The position numbers and the translations under genes were made by a program. Shown piece after piece: positions 1 through 10,723 of a stretch of DNA of 64,000 nt. The notes under the pieces were generated by a model. It worked only from the letters and a program-made list of their open reading frames with translations, made no database searches and was not told where the DNA came from. The DNA comes from Vishniacozyma victoriae (lineage: Eukaryota > Basidiomycota > Tremellomycetes > Tremellales > Bulleribasidiaceae), in NCBI GenBank assembly GCA_017654735.1, contig JADPYG010000089.1, forward strand, positions 382,001 to 446,000. The letters run 5' to 3'. The stretch's first letter is position 1. Each line of letters starts with the position of its first letter.

Positions 1-406
1 TGAGCCATCATTGACCGTATGTTCACAATAGCCATATAATCAGGCGGACGTGCACCGCCTCCAGAGAAGACTATCATTAGCTCATGCCTTCCCCTTTTGC
101 GGTAAGCTTACACCTAACCCCCGCGTTCAAGATTTCATCCACTCTATCCCATCTGCCCTTTTTCCAATGTTCGCCAGCTACTGTCGTCCAATCTTTACAT
201 TCTGCCGCGTAGTCCACTAACAAATGAGGGATAGCATCTGCAATTTCATCGTCCGCTAATGAGTCTAGGTCAAGGTCGGTCTGAACACCACTATACCGTT
301 TAGCTAGTTGATATGAAGTGGGGGAAGGTACTTACCCTTGTCCTACGATGACTACTACTCGAGATGGATCTGGAGCTGTCTCTAATCCCTCTATCTCTGC
401 TGACAT
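1..406 (-). CDS. CTR9: Probable CTR9, Paf1-complex TPR subunit (5' end only)
   Basis: Only the N-terminal part is inside the window; the gene runs off the left edge. The start ATG is at 406-404. Visible exons are 406-336, 290-112 and 70-1, with donors GTAAGT and GTAAGC. The third exon may instead start after the AG ending at 49 (CTGGAG). The translation begins MSAEIEGLETAPDPSRVVVI and continues with an acidic LDLDSLADDEI segment, then a W-x2-VAGEHWKKGRWDRVDEIL block that looks like a first TPR repeat, then PPDYMAIVNIRSMMA. This order (acidic strand, W..VA..YW..G, FF, S-x-LA) is what I know from Ctr9 N-termini. Ctr9 scaffolds the Paf1 transcription-elongation complex in the nucleus. The gene diverges from the ThrRS gene with 235 bases between starts. 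The identification rests on about 100 residues, so another TPR protein is possible. Confidence 0.6.
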
Positions 407-641
407 TGCTTCTAAGAGCTATACTTTGCCCTTTAGTGATTATATATGCAATGAAAGTGAATAAAGTCAACTGTCAATACACACAGGTACATCCCATACC
501 TAATTGCCATCACATAGATAGGCGCGTGCCAAAAGTCAATTCAAAGTGTCAAAGTATCGACTCGTTTCAATCTACTATATACCGTATACAAAAGGGGTAC
601 ACCTACTATATACATACTCAGTACGCCAATAAAAGGCGTCT

Positions 642-3448
642 ATGATCATCAACCGCTCATTGCGCTACTTTTCCAAAACAGCATTTCGTCGAATTCAAAT
701 TCAAATTAAACCAAATTACATACCTCGACTACCTCACATTCAAATCATGTCGGCCTCTACCGCCCCCCACCCCGTTCATTCAAATGCCGACGCACCAAAG
801 CCCGCCGAGGGTCTCGAGCCAGTCACGGCCGGTGCTAGTGCCACCCCAGCTGCCAAGTCAGCCAAGGAGGGCAAACAGGGGAAACCCAAGAAGGACAAGG
901 CTGCTGGTGGATCTAGTGGACCATTGGAATTGAATCCTGCCCCCCAGTTCTTTGATGAGAGGATCAAGATCTTTGACGAGTACAAGGCCAAGTATGATGC
1001 CGAAGTTGCTGGTACGTCTGTCGGCCGTTGCTGTTTGGGAGGATCTGACGAGTAGCCAAGCCCCGTGAACCTATTACCATCACGCTACCCAATGGAACCG
1101 AAGTTCAAGGTACATCATGGGAGACCACGCCATTGCAAGTCGCCAAAGATATTTCTCAATCCCTAGCCGAGAAGGTCATCATCGCCAAAGTCAACAACCA
1201 GGAATTATGGGATATGGACCGACCCCTTGAATTCTCTTGTGCCCTCAAACTGCTCGACTTCGATTCAGAAGATAACGACTACGAAGCTCGACAAGTCTTC
1301 TGGCACTCTTCAGCACATGTTCTAGGAGAGGCTTGCGAGAGGCGATATGAAGGATGTTGTCTCGGTTATGGACCTCCACTGCCAGAGGGAGGTTTCTTTT
1401 ACGACATGTCGTTGGCCGAGGGCAAGACTTTGGGACCTGATGATTACAAGCATGTTGAGGATGTTGCCAAGATAGCCGTCAAGGAGAAGCAGCCTTTCGA
1501 GAGGTTGGAGCTACCAAAAGAGGTCTTACTAGAGATGTTCAAGGTACGTCTTCATTACCGCGGTTGAGCTGGTGCTGATGATCAGTACAACAAATACAAG
1601 CAGCATTATATCCAGGATAAGGTCCCTGATGGAACGTCATCTACAGTCTACCGATGTGGTCCCCTCATTGATCTTTGTCTCGGTCCCCATGTTCCCCACA
1701 CTGGTCGGATCAAGACACTAGCCGTTACCAAGGTGAGCTCCATTGGCCTACTCACCCAGGCCACGAGCTGATGACCAGAACTCCTCATCATACTTCCTCG
1801 GTGATTCCAAGAACGATGTCTTCCAGCGACTATACGGTATCTCCTTCCCCGACTCCAAAAAAATGACGGAATACAAGAAATACATGGAGGAAGCCGCCAA
1901 GAGGGATCACAGGAAAATTGGTCGTGAACAAGAGCTATTCATTTTCCACGACTTGAGTCCTGGAAGTGCATTCTTCTTGCCACTCGGTATGAGGATCTAC
2001 AACACACTTCTCGAGTTCATGAAGGTTAGTCATCTATCTGTCTGTGCGTGCGTGCGTAAAGCTGATGTTTTAGAGCGAGTACCGAACGCGAGGATTCCAC
2101 GAGGTCGGATCGCCCAACATCTACAACTCGAAATTATGGCAGACCTCTGGACATTGGCAAAATTACGCCGAAGACATGTTCCAGCTTAAAGTCGACGAGG
2201 AGCAGTTCGCAGTCAAGCCAATGAATTGTCCAGGACACGCCCTTATCTTTGACGCAAGAGAGAGGTCCTACAAGGAATTACCACTTCGTCTTGCCGAGTT
2301 TGGTGTCTTGCACCGAAATGAGGCTAGTGGAGCTTTAAGTGGATTGACCCGAGTCAGGCGATTCGTTCAGGATGACGGTAAGTCTATCATATCAGATGAG
2401 AAGAATACTGAGATCAGCCCATATCTTCTGTACGGTCGATCAGGTTGAATCTGAGATTCAAGCCGCTTTCGAATTCCTCGATGCCGTCTACAAACCATTT
2501 GGATTCAACTACAAAGTCGGTCTATCTACCCGTAATCCCAACAAGTGGATGGGTGATTTGAAAGTCTGGGATAAAGCCGAGGCTTCTCTTCGGGCCGTAT
2601 TGGAAAAGAGGATGCCTGGGCAATGGAAGGAGAACCCCGAGGATGCTGCTTTCTACGGTCCAAAGGTCAGCTTTCTTGTACTTTTACCAGACATGAGCTA
2701 ACGGACAGCTCGACTTTGAGCTTGAAGATGCTCTAAAGAGGAAATGGCAATGTGGTACCATCCAGGTGAGCTCCTTGATTCTCGTACAATAAAAGAGGCT
2801 AACAGCCAGCTCGATTTCAATCTCCCCGAAAGGTTCAACCTCCGATACAGAGGCCCCACCCAAGGAGATTCAGCTTCCACCTCACAATTCGAACGACCAG
2901 TAATGATCCACCGAGCCATCCTAGGTTCCCTCGAACGATTCATTGCAATCATTACAGAGAATTTCGCTGGTAAATGGCCATTCTGGCTCAACCCAAAACA
3001 AGTCATGGTCATTCCTGTGGCTATGAAATATGCTGATTATGCCAATTCGGTCGCTCAGAAGTTTAAGGATGCTGGGTTGTTTGCTGAGGTCGATGAAAGT
3101 GCCAACACCTTGAACAAGATGATTAGGAATGCTCAGGTTGGTCAATGGAGTTTCGTCATGGGTACGTCTTTCTTTTTCTCTTCTTTCCTCTTCCCATCCC
3201 ATCTCCCCCCACTTATCCCTCCTATTTTGTCTCACCTTTTTTTGCTTTTCCTATCCACATATCCTCGAAGGAATGATCCGAGCTAACAACCAGTCGTCGG
3301 ACAGAAAGAGATGGAAGACGAAGCAGTAAACATCCGAAACAGAGACGATGAAGTCCAAGGACGAGAAGAGACAGTCAGCGTCAAAGAGGCAGTCGAGAGG
3401 CTTGTCAGGCTACAAAAGAGTCGTTCTGCTGTTGCTAAGCTCGAGTAG
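642..3448 (+). CDS. THS1: Threonyl-tRNA synthetase, probably both mitochondrial and cytosolic
   Basis: Charges tRNA-Thr with threonine. Nine coding exons: 642-1011, 1056-1543, 1586-1732, 1779-2024, 2074-2377, 2418-2665, 2709-2765, 2810-3161, 3294-3448. Domain order is the usual one: TGS-like domain (about residues 125-190), editing domain with [10 protein letters not shown], catalytic core with [12 protein letters not shown] (zinc ligand Cys), motif 2 RRFVQDDAHIFC split by an intron, FYGPK, then an anticodon-binding domain ending [19 protein letters not shown]. The first ATG (642) gives 35 extra residues rich in Arg, Lys, Ile and Phe without acidic residues, typical of a mitochondrial presequence; the second in-frame ATG (747, MSASTAP) starts the usual cytosolic form. 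ATG 642 has T at -3 (weak), ATG 747 has A at -3 (strong), so leaky scanning or two transcript starts could make both forms. Confidence 0.95.
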
Positions 3449-3606
3449 GGATCGATATAGTATGAGTATGGGGGAGTAGGTACAGTATGCACTACATCGT
3501 CTTTTTCGTACAGTATCACAGATTACGATATCACAATATATTACACTTGCTCCCATATAATATCCACTTGGCCGTCTCGATCTTTATCTCCACCTAGTTC
3601 TTCTCC

Positions 3607-5021
3607 TCAGTCTCCCTCACTTGCCTGTCCCCACTTTCTCATGCTCTTCCACTTCCAACCACCACCTCCCTCACTCCTACTGACATTCCCGCTGATGCCC
3701 TCGCCTCGGCGATCACCTCTTCCCGTAATCGATCGGCCCCGTCCACCACTTCCTAGTTCACTCCCTGCTGTCTGCGTCCCACCTCGACTCTCGCGCAAGG
3801 GATTCGCGGCTCTCTTCATCCTTCTCCACATCTTGCTCATGGTAGCGCCTGTCTTGGATGGAGACGGATGATGAGCGCGGGAGAGCTGCGCTGTGCTTTC
3901 TTGGGCTGTAGGCGTGCCTCTGAGACTTCGTGGTGAAGGTGGGGCTGTCTGTGGCAAGTTGACTATTGAACAATTGGGGGTCACTGGCTGAGAATTAGGC
4001 GGAGCTCCTCTGAGGCTCAAAGAGGGTGATCCGGTCGCGTTCGAACCACACTCCCGTTCGTCAACAAGGGGCACGTTGAGAGAGGGTGCATTGGAAGAGA
4101 AGGGTGATTTCATAGGTTTTTTAGGTCCGACGATCCGATCATCAGTCGAAACATCCACTGTCGAGGTCTGAGCTCGGAAGAGATTCGTTCGGCTTTCTGG
4201 GGCCACTGAGCTTACCTCGGTAGCCGCGATGCTTGGCCTTCGGAGGTATGGTGGGTGTGGTTGCGTCAAGTCGAATCTTGATCCGTCTGGATCCAGGAGG
4301 GAAGGGGGTCTTGACTGCACGAAGTCAAATAATGATTCCTTGGATCCCACTCCTTGAGAATACAGCGAAGGCGCTCGGGTTGACGGGAGCGACCCGGTAG
4401 CGTTTGAACCAGCGTTCACAATCGGGGCTTCGATGGCGTCATCTTGGTAGAAGGCGCTCATAAAACGCTCCGCCAAGTCGTATTCTCCTCTTACAGCTCT
4501 GAAGTACTGATCGATAGTCGGGGTATACGGTTTTTTTTCCCGAAAGAGGGGGGAATCTTCCCCTTTGAGCCCGTTGCCGGGTGTGGGGAATGGTGTCTTG
4601 TTGGGGTCAATGGGTTCTGCTTTGGGATCTGGATGAATTGAGATATAGTCCACTCTGCCGGCATTGGACTTGGGGTGCAGGCCTTTCAAATGGATTTTGT
4701 GATCGGGCGACATGGTGTTTTCTTTGCAGGGCTGATGATTAATGCGAAGAATGTTATAGGCAGCAAACGCTCGATCAGAAACGGAAGGCCCAATCTCTGA
4801 TCACTTGAAAGGATGATATCCGCCTCCTGAAAGGGGATCGCCAAAGGACCGATGAATTTCGCCTTGGGTGCAGGCTCAATTAATCGAGCTGGGTGTATGT
4901 GTCTAACATGACACAGGACTGGCTTGTAAGCTGGTGCTCGAGTCCTGAAAAAGTCAAGTGTCGCCTCTGGGCAAGGCATACAAAGCATGAAGACCGGTTG
5001 ATCTTCTTTTGGCTCAGACAT
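3607..5021 (-). CDS. Hypothetical disordered protein, two exons
   Basis: I do not recognise this protein. The proposed model is exon 1 at 5021-4850 (start MSEPKEDQPVFML) joined to exon 2 at 4796-3607, giving 453 residues in frame. The intron (4849-4797) is 53 bases and ends TGATCAG, but its donor GTCCTT is poor, so the 5' part may differ. The second exon alone is an unambiguous open frame of more than 360 codons. Residues 70-180 look folded (PYTPTIDQYFRAVRGEYDLAER); the rest is rich in Ser, Pro, Gly and Arg, with repeated GSNATGS segments and a basic C-terminus with KMWRRMKRAANPLRESRGG. It has no visible signal peptide or membrane helix. It lies tail-to-tail with THS1. Confidence 0.55.
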
Positions 5022-5096
5022 GAGGCACAGACGCGAAACCTTTTCTGGGTCACCAAGATCCCCTTTAAGCTCCCTAGGGTGGCAAGAGCCTTCAAG

Positions 5097-7426
5097 TCAC
5101 CGCATGGGAACTGGAGGCAGAAGAGTCAGACACGTACACACTGCCACTGTACCTGGATTACATGTGCGTCTACTGTGAATTCCAGGGCATCTATGCTGTT
5201 CTGTCGGAATCGATGATTTACTGCCTACATCGGGGATCCTGCTCCCCCACAAATCTGACTGTCCAGTAATACCATCACTACTTTCATCCCCCAACCTTCC
5301 ACACTCGTAAGCCTCCTCATCGACCGGCTCGACATCAATGACCGACTGAATCCTCACCATTCTCACACTTCCCCTCTCACTCCCAGGTCCGCTCGAAATT
5401 CGAAGGGGCCAATACCGTCTCATGCCGTTCGACATGACGGCACCGAGGACGACATTGAATTCGTCTTCAGGCTCCTCCTTCGACGATGTTGGTCGTATGA
5501 TAGTACCCACCGGAGGATCCCATCCGACGATATGCATGCTCCGCCATGATCGACCCATCTATCGACAAAGACTTGAACGTAAAGTTGTGTCGATCGGATG
5601 CGTTGTAGAGTCTGGACTCGATATTAGTCTCCGGCTCAGGAATCGTGGCTGTCACGCTCGACCCTCGATCCACCTCGCTTTTGCATTTTTGTCCCTTGAT
5701 CCTGTTGTTTGCCCATGCGGAGACCCTTGTGACTTTCCTGATCTCCAATCAGAACCCCGTCTCATCACCATCTCTCGTTAATACTGCTTTCTCTCGGATT
5801 CCGTAGTGGGTGCCCAAGCAGCAACCACTTCCGCTTCGGCCTCCGCCATCGAATGTTCTGGGAAGACTGTATCGACCGGAGATGGGGCTTCTTCTTCTGA
5901 ATCCGGATATATCGTTGATCCGTCCACGAGGACGGAGTCTATAGACCAAGGTATTTGATCTAGCTTCCGTAATCTATTGCTCTCCCATCTGCTTGTCGGT
6001 TCCTCGGGTAACTTGATCAAATCGGTGAGATTCGAGATGCGTTCACCGTATCGTGTGAGTAAGTAGCTCGATTATTGATCTTCGGTTCCGTGACTCAGAG
6101 CTCCCGGGAGGAAAGCCTGTCCGTATCATCATTCAGTGGACCACAGCCCTCGTACTCGCCGGTTGCCGGAACGTTGATGATCAATGTCAGTATTCCGATA
6201 CTGCCGCTGTCCGATCGACTGAAGTGTCAATTCCCCCGAAAGGATCGCTACCCGAGCGACAAAGGAGGGCGACCATCAATCGTAGCCGTTGTTAATCGTT
6301 GCATCGGCACATGCCAACTTCCGACGTCGAGGTAGGCATCCTCCTACTGGGATGTCAGCTAAACACAATTAGGGGAGATGAGAGAGACTCACGCCATCCT
6401 ATCCGAACCAGAAAGCGAATTTCTCCTGTTTCCAGAAACAGTGCAACTGGGAACCATCTCCGTCCTGGACATGCCGGCTTGAATTCCATATTGATAAGTA
6501 GACCGTCAAGTATCTGAAGTAGTTAGTCTCAAGAAGATATGAAGGTCCAAAGTAGCAGTAGCACTACTCCTCCTTGAGGAAAGCTGCCATTCAGTCGAGG
6601 TCCGGCACTTTGAGTGATTCCTTTACGCCTCTTCTTCTGGGGTGAATCTTAGAATGTACATTCATTAGTCGTCTTGGCGCAGTTATCACATGGTTCGCCT
6701 GTTGTGGTGATATGACAAGCATATTTGGGGACCGACATCCATCACAAGGTCGATCGTTTGGGAATTCGGTAGGCCGAAGACTACTTGATCAGCTGGTGAA
6801 AGGTAGGTTAATTACTTCGTATCGACCTCGGCGTTGCTCGCCACACGGCCGTCAGTGCGGTGTAGGTGACGAGTATTAGACAAGTGCGATGGAAAGGGGA
6901 CAAATCTGTCGGGTGTGTGATGTAAGGAGTTCATCATGTATATGGAACACGAGTGATCAGCACCAAGACCAAACCCAACTCATCTGGCCGGTAGCTTAGC
7001 GGGTCCTTGATGCGGTCTCCGACTCGTTACTCTTTCTAGCGACCTGTGAACATTTCCGTCGACTTCTAATGAGTCTCTAGCTCTGGATCGGTTCATGCTT
7101 TTGTCCATCTGAGATCCGAGCCCTGAAGAATCCTTCATGAGGAGCGTATACCTGATCAGCTCCTCCTCTCGTCTTATCCTAAGTCCACGATCACTTCGTC
7201 CAGCACACGCGGAGAAAGAAGCAATCATAGGGCCATAGTAGATATGCTCAAATCAGGAGGGACTCTGCACTCGACCGCGCGGCATTGTCTTACCCGATTG
7301 GGGCTGGGTGATTATGTCTCGTCGCTGTCGTTGGCGATCTCCGTTGATCTGTCTTTGACTGCTTGTTGAAGTGCCTCTTTGCGTCTGTTGGTGAACTAGC
7401 GACGGGTGACTCGATACACTTACCAT
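5097..7426 (-). CDS. Hypothetical multi-exon gene(s), structure unresolved
   Basis: Several minus-strand coding signals are visible but I could not chain all exons. A likely start is ATG 7426-7424, immediately followed by donor GTAAGT; it would join to exon 7384-7294 (MTQRGTSTSSQRQINGDRQR), which ends at another GTAAGA donor. Other convincing splice signals are GTGAGTCTCTC at about 6391 with acceptor GCTGACATCCCAG at about 6340, and a 47-base intron (5156-5110) with donor GTACAG and acceptor TCTGACTCTTCTGCCTCCAG, after which the frame ends at TGA 5099-5097. The longest coding piece (about 5530-5157) contains MHIVGWDPPVGTIIRP and an acidic EPVDEEAYE segment. This may be one gene or two. There is no family resemblance I can name; fast evolution or partial decay are both possible. 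Confidence 0.35.
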
Positions 7427-7760
7427 TATTGTCCCTCCGACCTGTATAGCTTGACGCTAGATCGATCCTATCATGTCCACCCTGCTACAATCGAGAAGGG
7501 CGAGAAAGAGCCATAGGGTAGAAAGGAGCACATGATACCAAACAAGAAAGCAATAAGATCAAAAAGAATTAAGGAGAAGCGAGAACAGTGGAGGGTAACA
7601 GGCGACGAGACGATTCATCTCAAAACATATAGATCGAAAACGAAGGATAAAACAATGACTCCTACTCCCCATGAGACATACTACTAAGAACGAGTGTATC
7701 CTGCAACCACCCCTTGACCTCTAGATACTATCCTACAACGCTAGCGAAATTTTAAATAAA
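7427..7760. other. Intergenic, between hypothetical gene and H2B 3' end
   Basis: No gene is visible. The left end would be the promoter of the minus-strand hypothetical gene and the right end the 3' untranslated region of H2B. It is A-rich on the plus strand (several AAGAAAG and AAAGAA tracts). No hairpin of the animal replication-dependent histone type was noticed downstream of the H2B stop, which fits polyadenylated fungal histone mRNAs. Confidence 0.5.
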
Positions 7761-8323
7761 TTACTTGGCGGAGGAAGAGTACTTGGTAACAGCCTTGGTA
7801 CCCTCAGAGATGGCGTGCTTGGAGAGCTCTCCGGGGAGGATGAGTCGGACAGCGGTTTGGATCTCTCGGGAAGAGATGGTGGATCGGTGGTTGTATGAGG
7901 CTAGCTTGGATGCTTCGGAAGCGATTCGCTCGAAGATATCGGAGACGAAAGAGTTGAGGATAGCCATGGCCTTGTTGCTGATTATTAGCTCTAATCGATA
8001 AGAGATAAAGGAGTAAACTTACGAGATACCAGTGTCGGGGTGGACCTGCTTGAGGACCTTGTAGATGTAGGAAGAGTAGGTCTCGACCCTCTTCTTGGAC
8101 CTCTTCTTACCACCGTCAGCCTTAGCGGCGGAGGTCTTTGCGGCCTGGATGTTAGTGAGAGTTGATGATGACAGAAAGAAGAGAACATACCTTGGCGGGA
8201 GCCTTGGATGCGGCGGCAGGAGCCTTAGCGGCCTGGGAGGAAGGGGCCTTGGATGCGACAGAAGACTTGGGAGGCTGTATATTAGTTGAGAACAATGTTG
8301 GTAAAGAAGGGAAGACGTACCAT
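7761..8323 (-). CDS. HTB1: Histone H2B
   Basis: Core nucleosome histone, 141 residues, partner of H2A. Exons run 8323-8321, 8274-8191, 8144-8023 and 7977-7761. The first exon holds only the start codon: ATG is followed directly by donor GTACGT. The protein begins [15 protein letters not shown], has an Ala/Lys/Pro-rich tail, then the histone fold with [20 protein letters not shown] and [20 protein letters not shown], and the typical C-terminal helix [20 protein letters not shown]. Intron 3 sits between HPDTGIS and NKAMA, inside the fold. It is divergently transcribed from H2A, sharing a 499-base promoter, which is the classical arrangement for co-expression in S phase. Confidence 0.97.
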
Positions 8324-8822
8324 TGTAATTAAGTTGGTTGGTTGGTGAAGGTAAAGAAGTGAAGTGTTGATGTATTGACGAAGTGGATGAAGAGAAAGGT
8401 TGTGATTGAGAAGAGTGTTGATATATGTAGTAATGTAATGTATAATCTATTGACGCGTACTTAGTACTATGTAAACACCTTGTACCTACTACTCTATACG
8501 ATTACCCTGAATAAAACATCCGCGTCAGTCTAATGAACCTTCGGTGAATTATATCTGACGTGTAACTCCGTAAACTGATGACGCGGCAGTTTTATAACGC
8601 CGTTCATTCAACGTGGATTTAGTACTTGTTGATTCAGGGTAATGAGTTGTATTGATTCTACGCGTCAGCTAAAGATTACACTACCTATCAACCAAGAGTC
8701 AACTTACATATATACCGACTACCCTTCCTACCTTAACCTTTTCTTCATCACATTCATCCATCATCAACAACACTTCACTACTTTACCCTTCTTAAACCCC
8801 AACCCAAATCAACTTATATACA
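8324..8822. promoter_or_regulatory. Divergent H2B-H2A promoter with MCB-like boxes
   Basis: This 499-base region separates the two start codons. It holds two perfect ACGCGT boxes (8453-8458 and 8660-8665), which match the MluI cell-cycle box bound by MBF at G1/S, and two one-off versions (CCGCGT at 8520-8525 and ACGCGG at 8581-8586). A perfect 12-base inverted pair, ATTACCCTGAAT (8501-8512) and ATTCAGGGTAAT (8632-8643), is arranged symmetrically around the centre. The decamer ATAACGCCGT (8594-8603) also occurs upstream of H3. The presence of these strings is seen directly; their role in cell-cycle control is inferred from other fungi. Confidence 0.7.
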
Positions 8823-9363
8823 ATGTCTGCCGCTGCTGGAGGTAAAGGTGGAAAGTCTGGAGCCGAGACCAAGTCTTCTTCTCGATCGTCCAAGGCCGGA
8901 CTTCAATGTATGCTCCCCTTTACTTGCCTTCATCATTTCAACTGACATTCAGTCCCCGTCGGTCGTATCCACCGATTGTTGAAGAAGGGAAACTACGCTC
9001 AGCGAATCGGTTCCGGTGCCCCCGTCTACCTCGCTGCCGTCCTAGAGTGTATGTCTTCTTCTACTCTTACTTCATTACTTCAACTAATATTTAGACCTCG
9101 CTGCTGAGATCCTCGAGCTCGCCGGTAACGCTGCCCGAGACAACAAGAAGTCACGTATCGTACCCCGACACTTGCAGCTCGCCGTCCGAAACGATGAAGA
9201 GCTCAACAAGCTCCTCGGTTCCGTCGTCATCTCCCAGGGTGGTGTCTTGCCCAACATCCTCTCTGAGCTCCTCCCCGCCAAGGTACGTCCTCCCCTTCTT
9301 TACTTGACATCAACTAATATACAGACCGCAAAGAAGGGCGCAAAGGCTTCCCAGGAGGTTTAA
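8823..9363 (+). CDS. HTA1: Histone H2A (canonical)
   Basis: Core nucleosome histone, 135 residues. Exons are 8823-8907, 8953-9048, 9095-9282 and 9325-9363. The start [20 protein letters not shown] leads into the conserved fold: [62 protein letters not shown] and GGVLPNI. The acidic patch residues (E in LEYL, AEILE, NDEE) are all present. The C-terminus ends in SQEV, an SQE motif of the H2A.X type phosphorylated by ATM/ATR kinases after DNA damage; fungal canonical H2A usually carries it. It is head-to-head with H2B. Confidence 0.97.
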
Positions 9364-10723
9364 ATGTTTGATGGCCAGTAGAGTGGTGGTGTTTTAGTAG
9401 CATGTGTCTTCTTCGTTTTCGCTTTCGTTACTTTACGTTGTTAGCTCGCGTCTGAATGCAGCTTTCGTTCCTGTTACTTTTGGTTGCACTGCTGCACTGT
9501 CTGTTACTGCTTGTGTATCTTCGTTCTTACTTGCTCAACGATCTTTCACACCTGTGTCTTGCGTATGAGGAGTCTCAAGTAGTGGATGACACCTTGTTTC
9601 GCTCGCACTCAATCTTGTGCTATGAACTTGGGAAGTACAGGTTCTACTGTCGGCTGAAATGAGACATTCGCACGGCGTGATACACCCTCGTCGTCCTCGT
9701 TCATTCTAAGAGAATGGGTATGTGGACAGTATCTGTTGTCCATCTTAACTAGCATACCAGTCACTTCAGAGACGTCACTTGAAATGATACAGCAAGACAA
9801 CGCAGAGTGGGACCGACAGAGCGATCATGGGAAGTGACGGTAATAGTGAGACAAGCAGCACGGGAGTCTGTTCGACAAACTTTATTTACATGTAGGAGTC
9901 ATCAGGTTCGGTATGCATCATAGTGCTATTCTTCATACGATTCTGTTTCCTAGAGCTAGAGAGTACAGAGGAAGTAAAGCTGTGAATCGCACAACACGAA
10001 AGAAGCTCTGAGGTGAGTGGCGCGAGATGATTTCTCCATATACTATCAGATCTTGTATCGGTCCTACACAGCGTCTACCTCACCCAGTAGTAGTATCGAG
10101 TAGAGTTCTGAGCTACTGAAGAATAGCTCTATCAGAATCTTGTTTCTGATGCATGTTTCCGTATGATACTAAAACAACGTTTCAACAGTAGGATGGGGTA
10201 TGTGTCGTCCTCAATATTTAGTGTGTACAGTGTGCATGTCGGATATGGAGGTTGATAACCTATCCTTTTGATGACAGATTCTTATTCTCCTATCCCAAAA
10301 GGTCTGGTATCGGTGACATCGGGGCTTAGAGGGGGATGTAGCGTCTGAAACGTCGGGTTCGGTGGTCTACTTACCACACGTCAGGAAGCCGTTGTATCAA
10401 ATCGTACTTTTTGTCAACTACCACCCTTCCTCCCTATTCATATAATGTGGTTCGAATGAGATTCATCACCAGCACCACCTCTAGCACTGTTCTGGACTCT
10501 TTTCTAGTCCCATCGAGGAGATTCGGAGCGTATAGAACGGATATGATACCCCTTGCACGGATACGTCGCCTTCTGCACTTACTCTTTCTCACCAACACCA
10601 TTCCCCTTCACTCATCAGTCACGAAGCAATTTATCCATAAGCAGAGTTGCAGAAAAAGGTAAATGCATACAACAAATCAAGACGATATCAAAATATCAAG
10701 ATGAGCGAACTAGAGAACGATAT
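9364..10723. other. Intergenic 1.36 kb, no gene seen
   Basis: Between the H2A stop and the UTP7 stop (converging genes). The first few hundred bases are likely H2A 3' untranslated sequence. Short open frames on both strands have no coding character. No tRNA or snoRNA fold was recognised by eye, though an unannotated non-coding RNA cannot be excluded. Confidence 0.5.

Noticed and set aside
9456..9662. Leucine-rich short open frame after H2A
   Set aside because: It lies in the probable 3' untranslated region, has no splice or family support, and its composition follows the CT-rich DNA.
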